A stretch of 64,000 nucleotides of DNA from the NCBI GenBank assembly GCA_038324085.1, contig JBBQHP010000007.1, positions 62,001-126,000 of the forward strand. Direction: 5' to 3'. This document shows, one piece after another, positions 27,056 through 35,419 of the stretch. The DNA comes from Ga0077523 sp038324085. Lineage in GTDB: Bacteria > Pseudomonadota > Gammaproteobacteria > Burkholderiales > Ga0077523. The position numbers were made by a program, and so were the translations under genes. The notes beneath the pieces were generated by a model. It ran no database searches, had not been told where the DNA came from, and saw only the letters and a list, made by a program, of their open reading frames with translations. Every line of letters begins with the position of its first letter. The first letter of the stretch is position 1.

Positions 27056-27690
27056 CCGATATCACCGCAACCAACGTGATGCAGCAGGTGCACGGCATCG
27101 CGCATCTACCGCCCGTCGAAGTGCGCAAGATCTGCACTTTCGTCGAGCAGACGTTTCACGACGGCGGCCCGCACGCTGCGATTCCGCATCGCAAGGCCAC
27201 GATCGCCGCGGTGATCCGCAATCCCTATGCGGGCCACTATTTCGAAACCATCGAGCCATTCATGGACGCGCTCAAGCCACTCGGTCTGGAACTGGCGCGC
27301 AAGCTGGTCGACGCGCTCGGCGGCGATCCGAAGCGGATCGAGGCTTACGGCAAGGGCACCATCGTCGGCCTCGCCGGTGAGCTCGAGCACGGTGCGTTCT
27401 GGCACGTCCCGGGCGGCTACGCGATGCGCGAAGTGCTGGGCGGCGCGAAGGCGATCGTGCCATCGACGACCAAGCTCGGCTCGGCCGGTACCGCACTCGA
27501 TGTTCCGGTCCATCACATCAATGCGGCTTACGTGCGCAGTCATTTCGACGCGGTGGAAGTGCGCGTGCAGGATGCACCGAAACCCGACGAACTGGTGCTG
27601 ATCCTGGCCATGGCGGACGGACCGCGCATTCACGCACGCATGGGCGGCCTCAAGGCGTCCGAGATCAGCATCGGCGACGGGCAACGCTGA
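27052..27690 (+). CDS. amino acid synthesis family protein (DUF1185)
   Basis: A 212-residue cytoplasmic protein resembling the DUF1185/AA_synth family (PF06684), whose biochemical role is unproven despite the name. Typical segments are EVRKICTFVEQTFHDGG, AVIRNPYAGHYFE, YGKGTIVGLAGELEHGAFWH and the C-terminal LILAMADGPRIHARMGGL. The start ATG overlaps the UPF0280 stop by four bases. This family, UPF0280 and 6-hydroxynicotinate reductase-like proteins occur together in other proteobacteria as far as I recall, which supports a joint function. Confidence 0.75.
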   Translation: MTDITATNVMQQVHGIAHLPPVEVRKICTFVEQTFHDGGPHAAIPHRKATIAAVIRNPYAGHYFETIEPFMDALKPLGLELARKLVDALGGDPKRIEAYGKGTIVGLAGELEHGAFWHVPGGYAMREVLGGAKAIVPSTTKLGSAGTALDVPVHHINAAYVRSHFDAVEVRVQDAPKPDELVLILAMADGPRIHARMGGLKASEISIGDGQR

Positions 27691-27691
27691 C

Positions 27692-28450
27692 ATGAACGCG
27701 TCCCGGTTCGTGGTGGTTCTCGTTGTCTGTGCGGCCTGCCTCGCGGCGCCCTGGGCGAAGGCGCAAGACGAAGACGCCGCCCGTACGGCGCGCATCGAAA
27801 GCTACATATCGGCGCAGGCGGTGTCCACACCGTTCCTGCGCGACCATGTCCTGCCGTTCCTCGTGCACGTGGCGATCACGAGAAAGCTCACCGAGGCCGG
27901 TCGCAGCTACGATCTGGGGCCCGACTGGAACGCGGATGCGCCGGAATGGAAGGCTCTGGAGAACCGGTCCGACGCGCTTGCGGCCGACACCATCCGCCAC
28001 CTGACCCCACCGCTGTCCATCGACGATGCCCGCGCCCTGCTCGCGGACGTATCCGACGAGGACGTGGACGCATTGCTCGCGTTCCAGCGCTCGCCGCTGG
28101 CCCAGCGCATGATCAAGGCGGCGGACTACGGCGTCTCCGCGCTGTTGCTGATGTCGGTACCCCAGACCCAGGTGCCGGAGTCGCTCCAGCTCCAGCGACG
28201 CGAATTGATCGGGGAGATCGAGAATCACCAGAGCGATCTGCGCCTCTCGCTGGAGGACCAGGCCGAACTCCAGCACCTGTTCCAGAAACCCGTTTTCGCA
28301 CGCGTCGCACGCGAGAATCAGACGCGCCTGCAGCAGCAGCTCGGCACCGGCGGGGGTCCGCTCAAGCGCCTGAACACCGTACTGCAGCGTGAAGCGGACG
28401 ACGCCATCGCCGCATTTCGCAGAGCCCACGCACCCGATACCGAAAAATGA
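27692..28450 (+). CDS. secreted DUF2059-like protein
   Basis: A 252-residue exported protein: a signal peptide (VVLVVCAACLAAPWAKAQ, cleavage near residue 25) followed by a helical, charged domain. The segment EDVDALLAFQRSPLAQRMIK resembles the core of DUF2059, a periplasmic family of unknown role. The gene starts one base after the DUF1185 stop and overlaps the binding-protein gene by four bases, so it is inside the same transcription unit. A periplasmic accessory role in substrate capture or processing is an inference from position only. Confidence 0.7.
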   Translation: MNASRFVVVLVVCAACLAAPWAKAQDEDAARTARIESYISAQAVSTPFLRDHVLPFLVHVAITRKLTEAGRSYDLGPDWNADAPEWKALENRSDALAADTIRHLTPPLSIDDARALLADVSDEDVDALLAFQRSPLAQRMIKAADYGVSALLLMSVPQTQVPESLQLQRRELIGEIENHQSDLRLSLEDQAELQHLFQKPVFARVARENQTRLQQQLGTGGGPLKRLNTVLQREADDAIAAFRRAHAPDTEK

Positions 28451-29634
28451 AACTGAAGCTCCTGCTCGTCTCGCTCCTGTGCTTCTGCGGTTCAGTCCCG
28501 GCGGCGGAGACGATCCGCATCGGCGAACTGAACTCCTACAAGGCGTTCCCGGCTTTTCTCGAGCCGTACAAGAAAGGCTGGACCCTGGCGGTCGAACAGA
28601 TCAATGCCGCCGGTGGCGTGCTCGGCGCGAAACTCGAGATCGTCTCGCGCGACGACAACGGCAATCCGGGCGACGCGGTGCGTGTCGCCGAGGAGCTCGC
28701 CAGCCGCGAGCAGGTGGTGCTGCTGATGGGTGGCTTCGCGTCGCACGTGGGACTCGCCGTGAGCGACTTCGCCAGCCAACGCAGACTGCTCTACCTCGCG
28801 GCCGAACCGTTGTCCGACAAGATCGTCTGGGAAGACGGCAATCGCTACACTTTCCGGCTGCGCGCATCGACCTACATGCAGACCGCGATGCTGATCCCCG
28901 AGGCGGTGCGGCTGAAGAAGAAGCGCTGGGCGCTGGTATATCCAAATTACGAATACGGTCAGTCCGCCGCGAATGCGTTCAAGCGCCTGCTGAAGGCCCG
29001 CCAGCCCGACGTCGAGTTCGTCGCGGAGCAGACGCCACCGCTGGGCAAGATCGACGCGGGCGCGCTCGTGCAAGCCCTGTCCGCGGCCCGGCCCGATGCG
29101 ATCTTCAGCGCCCTCTTCGGACCGGACCTCGCCAAGTTCGTCCGCGAAGGCAATACGCGCGGCCTGTTCCGCGATCGCGCCGTGGTCAACCTGCTGGCCG
29201 GGGAACCCGAGTACCTCGACCCGCTGAAGGATGAAACGCCGGATGGCTGGATCGTGACCGGCTACCCCTGGAGCGAGATCACCTCGCCCGAGCACAAGCG
29301 CTTCCTCGCCGCCTACCAGCAGCGCTGGAACGACTACCCGCGCCTGGGCTCGGTGGTCGGCTACTCGGCTGCAATGAGCGTGGCCGCGGCGCTCAGGAAG
29401 GCGGGCAGCACCGACACCGAGAAGCTCGTAGCCGCGATGAGCGAGTTGGTGGTGGAAACGCCGTTCGGCAGGATCCGCTTCCGAGGCCTCGATCACCAGT
29501 CCACCATGGGCGCGTATGTGGGACGTCTCGCCAGGCGGGACGGCAAAGGCGTGATGGTGGACTGGGTCTATCGCGACGGCGCGAGCTATCTGCCGCCCGA
29601 CGACGAAGTGAAGAAGCTCCGACCAGCGGAGTAG
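28447..29634 (+). CDS. ABC transporter substrate-binding protein, branched-chain amino acid type
   Basis: A 395-residue periplasmic binding protein of the LivK/peripla_BP_6 type. A signal peptide ends at PAAE near residue 20. The mature part has RIGELNSYKAF, GWTLAVEQINAAGGVLG, the KLEIVSRDDNGNP segment and YGQSAANAFKRLL. Relatives bind amino acids, amides and aromatic acids. No permease or ATPase gene is in this operon or elsewhere in the window, so it must share a transporter encoded elsewhere or act as a sensor. Its position as the fifth gene of the reductase-like operon suggests it captures that pathway's substrate. Confidence 0.85.
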   Translation: MKLKLLLVSLLCFCGSVPAAETIRIGELNSYKAFPAFLEPYKKGWTLAVEQINAAGGVLGAKLEIVSRDDNGNPGDAVRVAEELASREQVVLLMGGFASHVGLAVSDFASQRRLLYLAAEPLSDKIVWEDGNRYTFRLRASTYMQTAMLIPEAVRLKKKRWALVYPNYEYGQSAANAFKRLLKARQPDVEFVAEQTPPLGKIDAGALVQALSAARPDAIFSALFGPDLAKFVREGNTRGLFRDRAVVNLLAGEPEYLDPLKDETPDGWIVTGYPWSEITSPEHKRFLAAYQQRWNDYPRLGSVVGYSAAMSVAAALRKAGSTDTEKLVAAMSELVVETPFGRIRFRGLDHQSTMGAYVGRLARRDGKGVMVDWVYRDGASYLPPDDEVKKLRPAE

Positions 29635-29668
29635 CTCGACGATAGCGCCGGACGCCGCGCCCGAACCG

Positions 29669-30271
29669 TCACGGGAGTCGATCGATCTGGCGCACAAAAG
29701 TGGCAATACCCCGGAGCACCATCTCCGTCGCCACCGCGGTCAGCAGCAGTCCGACGAGGCGCTCGAACGCCGCGAGCACCCGGTTGCCCACCAGCGCCAC
29801 GATCCGATCCGCGGCGAGCAGTGCCATGAGGGTCAGGCCCATCGCGATGGTCACCGCGACAGACCACTCGGGCCAGCGCTCCGGTGCGCTCGAAGTGAAC
29901 AACAGCACGGTCGCGATCGCCGAAGGACCGGCGATGAGCGGTACCGCGATGGGTACGATGAACGGTTCGCCCTCGGGCAACTGGCCGAACACATCGGACG
30001 GATTGCGGAAGATCATGCCGAGCGCGATGAGGAACAGCACCAAGCCGCCGGCGATCGTCAGCGCGGCGCTGGACAGGTTCAGCAGCCGGAGCAGACGCTC
30101 GCCGACGAATACGCATGCGATCAGGACCACGAAGGCCGCCGCGCATTCGCGCAGGATCACGCGCGTACGCTGCCGCGCATCCACCCGACGCAGCAGCGAA
30201 ACGAACAGCGGCATGTTGCCGATCGGATCCACGACCAGAACCAGCAGGACGACCGCCGAGCTCAGTTTCAT
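29669..30271 (-). CDS. MarC family integral membrane protein
   Basis: A 200-residue inner-membrane protein with about six predicted spans and the MarC/UPF0056 look (VLLVLVVDPIGNMPLFVSLL; GGLVLFLIALGMIF; VPLIAGPSAIATVLLF). The family was once linked to antibiotic resistance but its function remains unclear. I chose the ATG at 30271 because it gives the standard N-terminus and length; the frame continues upstream with no coding character. It converges with the binding-protein gene, with only 34 bases between stops and no obvious terminator. Confidence 0.85.
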   Translation of the reverse strand: MKLSSAVVLLVLVVDPIGNMPLFVSLLRRVDARQRTRVILRECAAAFVVLIACVFVGERLLRLLNLSSAALTIAGGLVLFLIALGMIFRNPSDVFGQLPEGEPFIVPIAVPLIAGPSAIATVLLFTSSAPERWPEWSVAVTIAMGLTLMALLAADRIVALVGNRVLAAFERLVGLLLTAVATEMVLRGIATFVRQIDRLP

Positions 30272-30581
30272 GGCGAATGGCGCACGAGTGGAGAGCGGCG
30301 CCGCGCGCGCTTCACGTCGCCGCGTGGCGCCGCTGGCGATGATACGCGCAACGGCCATCGCGCCCGTGCTCGATTGGCGCCACCAGCAGGAACGCCGGGG
30401 ATCCCAGGCCAGGGACGACGGCACGCGTCGCTTCGTCCGATGAATACCCTGCGCTGGATCGGGCTCATCCCACGCCGGACCAATGTCGACCGGACCGCCG
30501 ATCGCCGCCCGCGCGCGCTACCATGCGCCTGGCCAGCGCGTTCGAGCGCCGGAACCCGTTTGCCGCCAGGAGAGCGCGTCC
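30272..30581. other. divergent intergenic region
   Basis: About 310 bases between the divergent MarC and iron permease-like genes. I see no gene, no clear inverted repeat and no convincing promoter. An AGGAGA ribosome-binding site for the plus-strand gene lies near its right end. Confidence 0.45.
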
Positions 30582-30992
30582 ATGCAGAACAGCTCGTGGT
30601 ATTCGAGATTCGCCAAGGCGTCAGCGCATTTCTGCGGACGCCCGAGAGTGTTCGTCGTGGCCGTCGGCGTCATTGGCGTATGGCTGGTCACCGGGCCCCT
30701 GTTCGGCTTCAGCGATACCTGGCAACTCGTCATCAACACCGGCACGACCATCATCACGTTCGTGATGGTGTTCCTGATCCAGAACACACAGAACCGCGAC
30801 ACCGAGGCGATCCAGTTGAAACTCGATGAACTGATCCGCGCTACCCGGGGCGCACACAATGCCTTGCTCGATCTCGAAGAACTCGAGGAAGAGACGCTCG
30901 AAGCGTTTCGGGTCAAATACCAGGCGCTGGCCAGCGCGGCGCGATCGGAACTCACCCGCGGGATCGAGGATACCGGCACGCCGGAAGCGTGA
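30582..30992 (+). CDS. low-affinity iron permease-family membrane protein
   Basis: A 136-residue protein of the PF04120-type family. It has two predicted membrane spans (VFVVAVGVIGVWLVTGPLFG and LVINTGTTIITFVMVFLIQN) and then the conserved QNTQNRDTEAIQLKLDELI, followed by an acidic coiled tail (LEELEEETLEAF). Bacterial members are named after a yeast iron permease, but their transport role is not well shown. The ATG at 30582 is chosen for its AGGAGA site and because the membrane domain starts right after it; an upstream ATG at 30483 would add a low-quality extension. Confidence 0.8.
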   Translation: MQNSSWYSRFAKASAHFCGRPRVFVVAVGVIGVWLVTGPLFGFSDTWQLVINTGTTIITFVMVFLIQNTQNRDTEAIQLKLDELIRATRGAHNALLDLEELEEETLEAFRVKYQALASAARSELTRGIEDTGTPEA

Positions 30993-31146
30993 GCGCAATG
31001 TCGGAATGGCATGATGCTCACGCACAGCAATTCCGTACGCTGCCGCCGCGGCGTGGCGTCATACGCGGAGCATTCCGCCGTCGCAACGAGCTGCGCAACC
31101 TTCCATGGAACTTGCGACTCGTCATCTGATCGACCCGGAGACCCTG

Positions 31147-31527
31147 ATGCCCACCATCGCTACCCTGGAGCGGTTCATCGCCCGCGTGGAATCCAACGCG
31201 CATGCGGACGCGATCGAGGAGTTCTATGCACCGGATGCCTCGATGCAGGAGAATCAGGCGCCACCCCGGGTCGGGCGCGATGCCCTCGTTGCCCACGAAC
31301 GCATGGTGCTGGGGCGGACGCAATCCGTGCACTCGACATGCGTGCGCCCGGTATGCGTGAACGGTGACCATGTGGTCATTCGCTGGCGCTTCCGCTTCGT
31401 GTGGCGCGACGGCTCGACCACGCAGATCGAGGAGCTGGCGTGGCAGCGCTGGGTCGGCGAGCGCATTGCCGAGGAGACATTCTTCTACGATCCGGCGCAG
31501 CGGACACCCGCGAAAGTCGGCGGCTGA
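31147..31527 (+). CDS. SnoaL-like / NTF2-fold protein
   Basis: A 126-residue single-domain protein with the NTF2/SnoaL-like pattern: a helical start (ATLERFIARVESNAHADAIE), FYAPDASMQENQ, then a strand-rich half with VVIRWRFRFVW and the terminal RIAEETFFYDP. Members act as small hydrolases, isomerases or ligand carriers, so no precise role can be given. The ATG at 31147 has GGAGA upstream; an ATG at 31105 is possible. The gene stands alone, with 75 bases before the next. Confidence 0.75.
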   Translation: MPTIATLERFIARVESNAHADAIEEFYAPDASMQENQAPPRVGRDALVAHERMVLGRTQSVHSTCVRPVCVNGDHVVIRWRFRFVWRDGSTTQIEELAWQRWVGERIAEETFFYDPAQRTPAKVGG

Positions 31528-31601
31528 GCGCGCCTGGAAAGTCTATACCCGCCCGACGAGACACTACCTATAATCGCGCTTTGCTCGCGAGAAGGTGATA
31601 G

Positions 31602-31979
31602 ATGGACAAGATCCGGATAGCCATCATCGGGGGCGGGGAGACCGGCACCCCGCTGCTGCGTCAGTTGCTCGAAGCCAATTTTGTCGATGTGGTCGGCCTT
31701 GCGGACCTCCACGACGACCAGCCCGGCATGAAGCTCGCGAAGGATCGCGGCATCCGCACCACCAACGACTTCATGGATTTCGCCCGCATGGGAAATGCCA
31801 TCGACATCGTGATCGATGTCACCGGTGTCGCCAAGGTGCGGGACAGCCTGCGGCAGCACTATCAGAGCTCGGGCAACACCCACACGATCATCATGCACGA
31901 GCTGATCGCCGTTTTGCTGATGTCCCTCTCCCAAGGGCGGTTGGTCGAAACCAAGCACGGCCAGCAGGATTACCGCTAG
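31602..31979 (+). CDS. stand-alone Rossmann (NAD-binding) protein, 125 residues
   Basis: A short protein consisting only of a dinucleotide-binding domain. IRIAIIGGGETGTPLLRQLL is the GxGxxG loop, followed by VGLADLHDDQPG with an acidic strand end, and AIDIVIDVTGVAKVRDSL. It resembles the N-terminal half of homoserine dehydrogenase- or Gfo/Idh-type oxidoreductases but ends before any catalytic domain, at ETKHGQQDYR. No frameshift continuation is visible downstream. The GAAGGTGAT ribosome-binding site and intact frame suggest a real small gene, perhaps a redox- or NAD-sensing protein. Confidence 0.7.
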   Translation: MDKIRIAIIGGGETGTPLLRQLLEANFVDVVGLADLHDDQPGMKLAKDRGIRTTNDFMDFARMGNAIDIVIDVTGVAKVRDSLRQHYQSSGNTHTIIMHELIAVLLMSLSQGRLVETKHGQQDYR

Positions 31980-32537
31980 TCACTTCGGCTTGCGCCGGTC
32001 GATGCGGCTCCGGGCGCCGGCGACGGCGCGCGGTGAGCCGCGGGCAAGAGCGACGCCCGATAATGTCGCGGCGAAACACGACCGGTTCCGCTGCTCATCG
32101 CCGTACGGGACCGCTCACGCCTCGGTCGCGGCGACGCGAACCGGACAAGGGTCGCAGCCCGCACCGGTCCCGCCCGATCAAGTCGGTCCGGAAGCGCCGC
32201 CGACCCTTTGGCGACCACGGTTGCATGGCGCTCGACCCTGCTGCCCTGACGCCGAATTCGAGCCCCGGAATCGGACATCGTCCGGCGGCATCGGAACGCC
32301 TTCGTCGTCCATGGGTCACAGCAAGGCTCTCGAGAACCGGAAGCGCCTGTGATACGCGGCTTCGCTCGAGCCGCGAATGGGCGTTTTGGCGATCCGGACC
32401 CCCGCCGCTCGCGCTGGCGGCGATCACGACCCACGGATCATGCCTCCAGCAATGGATCTGCCGCCTTCGATATTGCAGGTGGAGCGTAGAGAAAATTCGT
32501 CGGAGACCCCGGCAACCCAACATCAAGGAGCCAAGCC
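31980..32537. other. gene-free stretch before the catalase gene
   Basis: About 560 bases with no supportable gene. Open frames here lack start signals and resemble nothing. The right end carries the AAGGAG ribosome-binding site of the catalase gene at 32524-32529. The catalase promoter must be here. No OxyR-like palindrome stood out on reading. Confidence 0.5.
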
Positions 32538-34004
32538 ATGAGCCGCCCAAGCGAAGACCAGAAACCGTCCGCGTACACCACCACCGACGCCGGCATTGCC
32601 GTTGCAAGCGACGAGCATTCACTGACGATCGGCGCCGACGGACCGATCGTGCTGCACGACCACTATCTGATCGAGCAGATGGCCAACTTCAACCGCGAGC
32701 GCATTCCGGAACGCCAGCCGCATGCCAAGGGCGGAGGGGCGTTCGGTCACTTCGAGGTGTCCCGGGACGTCAGCGCATACACGCGGGCAGCGGTGTTCCA
32801 GCCCGGCGCCAGGACCGACACGCTGATCCGGTTCTCCACCGTGGCCGGCGAGCGCGGCAGCCCCGATACCTGGCGCGATCCGCGCGGGTTCTCGCTGAAG
32901 TTCTACACGGCCGAGGGCAACTACGACATGGTCGGCAACAACACGCCGGTCTTCTTCGTGCGCGATCCGATGAAGTTCCAGCACTTCATCCGCAGCCAGA
33001 AACGTCGCGCCGACAACGGCCTGCGCGACCACGACATGCAGTGGGATTTCTGGTCGCTATCGCCGGAATCGGCGCACCAGGTCACGATCCTGATGGGCGA
33101 TCGCGGAATTCCGAAGACCTGGCGGCACATGAACGGCTATTCGAGCCACACCTACATGTGGGTCAACGCCAGTGGGGAGAAGTTCTGGGTGAAGTACCAC
33201 TTTCATACCGACCAGGGCATCGACTTCCTGACCCAGGCCGAAGCCGATCGTCTCGCCGGTGTCGATGGCGACTATCACCGGCGCGACCTGTTCGAATCGA
33301 TTCGCAAGGGCCACTTTCCGAGCTGGACGCTGATGATGCAGATCATGCCGTTCGAGGACGCCAGGACCTATCGATTCAACCCCTTCGACCTGACTAAGGT
33401 CTGGCCGCACAAGGATTACCCGCTGATCGAGGTCGGGCGGCTGACCCTGGATCGCAACCCGACCGATTTTCATACCGAGATCGAGCAAGCCGCGTTCGAG
33501 CCGAACAATCTGGTCCCGGGCATCGGCCTGAGCCCAGACAAGATGCTGCTCGGACGCAGCTTTGCCTACAGCGACGCGCACCGCGCCCGGCTGGGCGTCA
33601 ACTACCGGCAGATCCCCGTGAACATGCCGAAGTCGCCCGTGCACAGCTACAGCAAGGATGGCGCGATGCGGGTGCACAACGTCGCCGACCCGGTGTACGC
33701 GCCCAATTCCTATGGCGGCCCCAAGGCGGACCCGCAACGTACCGACGACGCCGGTCTGTGGTACGCCGACGGCGACATGGTGCGCAAGGCCTACACGCTG
33801 CGGGCCGACGATGACGACTGGGGTCAGGCCGGAACCCTGGTGCGCGAAGTCCTCGACGACGCGGCGCGCGAGCGGCTGGTGGGCAACGTCGTCGGCCATC
33901 TGCAAGACGGCGTCTCCAAGCCGGTCCTGGCGCGGGCCATCGAGTATTGGCGCAACATCGACCGCAAGGTGGGTGACAGGATAGCCGCGAAGGTCGGCGG
34001 CTGA
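32538..34004 (+). CDS. monofunctional heme catalase (small subunit type)
   Basis: A 488-residue catalase that splits hydrogen peroxide to water and oxygen in the cytoplasm. The active-site His62 is in ERQPHAKGGGAFGHFEVS, the distal Asn is in GNNTPVFFVRDP, and the proximal heme ligand Tyr344 is in RSFAYSDAHRARLG. The size matches the small-subunit (about 55 kDa) class, without the C-terminal flavodoxin-like domain. The His motif reads RQPHAKG rather than the common RVVHAKG, a form I associate with actinobacterial catalases. It has a strong AAGGAG site and its own upstream region. A larger catalase lies at 59233. Confidence 0.95.
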   Translation: MSRPSEDQKPSAYTTTDAGIAVASDEHSLTIGADGPIVLHDHYLIEQMANFNRERIPERQPHAKGGGAFGHFEVSRDVSAYTRAAVFQPGARTDTLIRFSTVAGERGSPDTWRDPRGFSLKFYTAEGNYDMVGNNTPVFFVRDPMKFQHFIRSQKRRADNGLRDHDMQWDFWSLSPESAHQVTILMGDRGIPKTWRHMNGYSSHTYMWVNASGEKFWVKYHFHTDQGIDFLTQAEADRLAGVDGDYHRRDLFESIRKGHFPSWTLMMQIMPFEDARTYRFNPFDLTKVWPHKDYPLIEVGRLTLDRNPTDFHTEIEQAAFEPNNLVPGIGLSPDKMLLGRSFAYSDAHRARLGVNYRQIPVNMPKSPVHSYSKDGAMRVHNVADPVYAPNSYGGPKADPQRTDDAGLWYADGDMVRKAYTLRADDDDWGQAGTLVREVLDDAARERLVGNVVGHLQDGVSKPVLARAIEYWRNIDRKVGDRIAAKVGG

Positions 34005-34173
34005 GCCCACGGCCACCGCAATCTGCGGCGGGCGCGTGCTCGCGCATTGTACTGGGCATCCGCGGATGCCCGTTCGTCGCTGTCGGGCGTTTACCCTCGA
34101 ATGCTTCCACGGTTGCCGAACACGGGTGATGGCGGCAGACTTTCGGCAATCGCTGTCAGCTCAAGGAGCTCCG

Positions 34174-34671
34174 ATGCCGACAATCTCCGGGAAGTTCGAT
34201 CTGCAATCCGTCGAGTGGCGGCGCGTGACCGATCCCAACTGCAAGGCCTTCCGGGTCGATTTCGAGTACAGCCTGCTCGGCTACGATCTGCCGAGCGGAC
34301 GGCTGGACATGCTGCTCCGCTACGGCAAAGGCGGTCATTGCAGGCGGCACCGTCATGTCGCCTCGACCGCCACGCTGGTGCTGGAGGGCGAACAGTTCCT
34401 CGAGGAAATGAGGCCGGACGGCACCACCAGGTCCGTCCATCGCAAGCAGGGCGACTACGCGCTCGCTCCCGCCGATGCGTATCCGCACGATGAACACGGC
34501 GGCGAACGAGGCGCGACGGTTTTGCTATCGATGACCGCACCGGACGGAATTCTGTTCGAGTACTTCGACGAGAACATGGCAAACGGCTGGACGTTGTCCA
34601 TAGAGGACTACGTCGAAAGCTGGCAGAACGGGACCGTATACGGGGCAACGCCCGGCTCGAGCGGGCGGTAA
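34174..34671 (+). CDS. cupin-domain protein
   Basis: A 165-residue single cupin. Metal-ligand candidates are the histidines in GGHCRRHRHVASTATLVLEG (first cupin motif) and the PADAYPHDEHGGERGA stretch (second motif). It could bind a metal and act as a dioxygenase, isomerase or sensor; nothing narrows this further. The ATG at 34174 has an AAGGAG site 6 bases upstream and begins the folded domain. It follows the catalase gene after about 170 bases on the same strand. Confidence 0.75.
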   Translation: MPTISGKFDLQSVEWRRVTDPNCKAFRVDFEYSLLGYDLPSGRLDMLLRYGKGGHCRRHRHVASTATLVLEGEQFLEEMRPDGTTRSVHRKQGDYALAPADAYPHDEHGGERGATVLLSMTAPDGILFEYFDENMANGWTLSIEDYVESWQNGTVYGATPGSSGR

Positions 34672-34822
34672 CAGTCGGGGGCGGGCCGCCGGAGCCTTTC
34701 GGGATTCCCAGATGCGGGATCCCGATCGAGTCGTGTCCTGCGCGGGCGACTGGTCGCCGCGGTGACGATGTCACCGACCTCCGTTGTGCTGCGGCCGGTG
34801 CGCACGCCCGGCGCGCCCCGGT

Positions 34823-35179
34823 TCACTGGGCCATGTTGCGGTCCATCGCTTCGGCAAATGCGATGTGATTGCCGTCCGGGTCGGTGATCATGATGGTCTT
34901 GACCTTCGTGCCCGACGTCCGCTGCCCCACATCGATGCCGCAGCGCTGCAGGTGGTCCGCCTGCTCGTCGATGTCGGTCACCGCCAGGGTCACCGACCCC
35001 GCGCCGGCGCGTTCGGGCAATTGATAGAGCTGCAGCCAGCCCCCGCGCTCGAACTTCCATTCCGCAATCTCCGCCATGGGCAGGGAGTCTGCCGGGCGGC
35101 CCAGTATGCGTTGATACCACCCGGCTGCCGCGGCAAGGTCCTTCACCGCGATGCTCGCCAATGCGTTTCGAATAGGCAT
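34823..35179 (-). CDS. VOC (glyoxalase/bleomycin resistance-like) family protein
   Basis: A 118-residue protein of one VOC module. It shows the two beta-alpha-beta-beta-beta units: SIAVKDLAAAAGWYQRILG in the first and AVTDIDEQADHLQRCGIDV with IMITDPDGNHIAFAE in the second. Members include glyoxalase I, antibiotic-binding proteins and ring-cleavage dioxygenases. The ATG at 35179 fits the fold start and has a purine-rich GAGGACAGG before it. It converges with the cupin gene. Confidence 0.78.
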   Translation of the reverse strand: MPIRNALASIAVKDLAAAAGWYQRILGRPADSLPMAEIAEWKFERGGWLQLYQLPERAGAGSVTLAVTDIDEQADHLQRCGIDVGQRTSGTKVKTIMITDPDGNHIAFAEAMDRNMAQ

Positions 35180-35419
35180 CCTGTCCTCTTTGTGACAGCG
35201 ACCGGTCGGTGTCGTACCGATGACAGGAACACGCAACCCGAGGTACGCCGTTAGGGCGCGGCGCCACCGACGTCCAGACTTGGTACGGGAGGCTGACAAG
35301 GCAGAGCCCATTCCGATCGGGCGAGAGCGACGCCGCACGCTCAAGATATACGTCTGCCTGGAACCACCTTGCCGGGTGCGTTCCGGTTCACCTGTCGGAA
35401 GCGGCCTACGTCGCCCACG

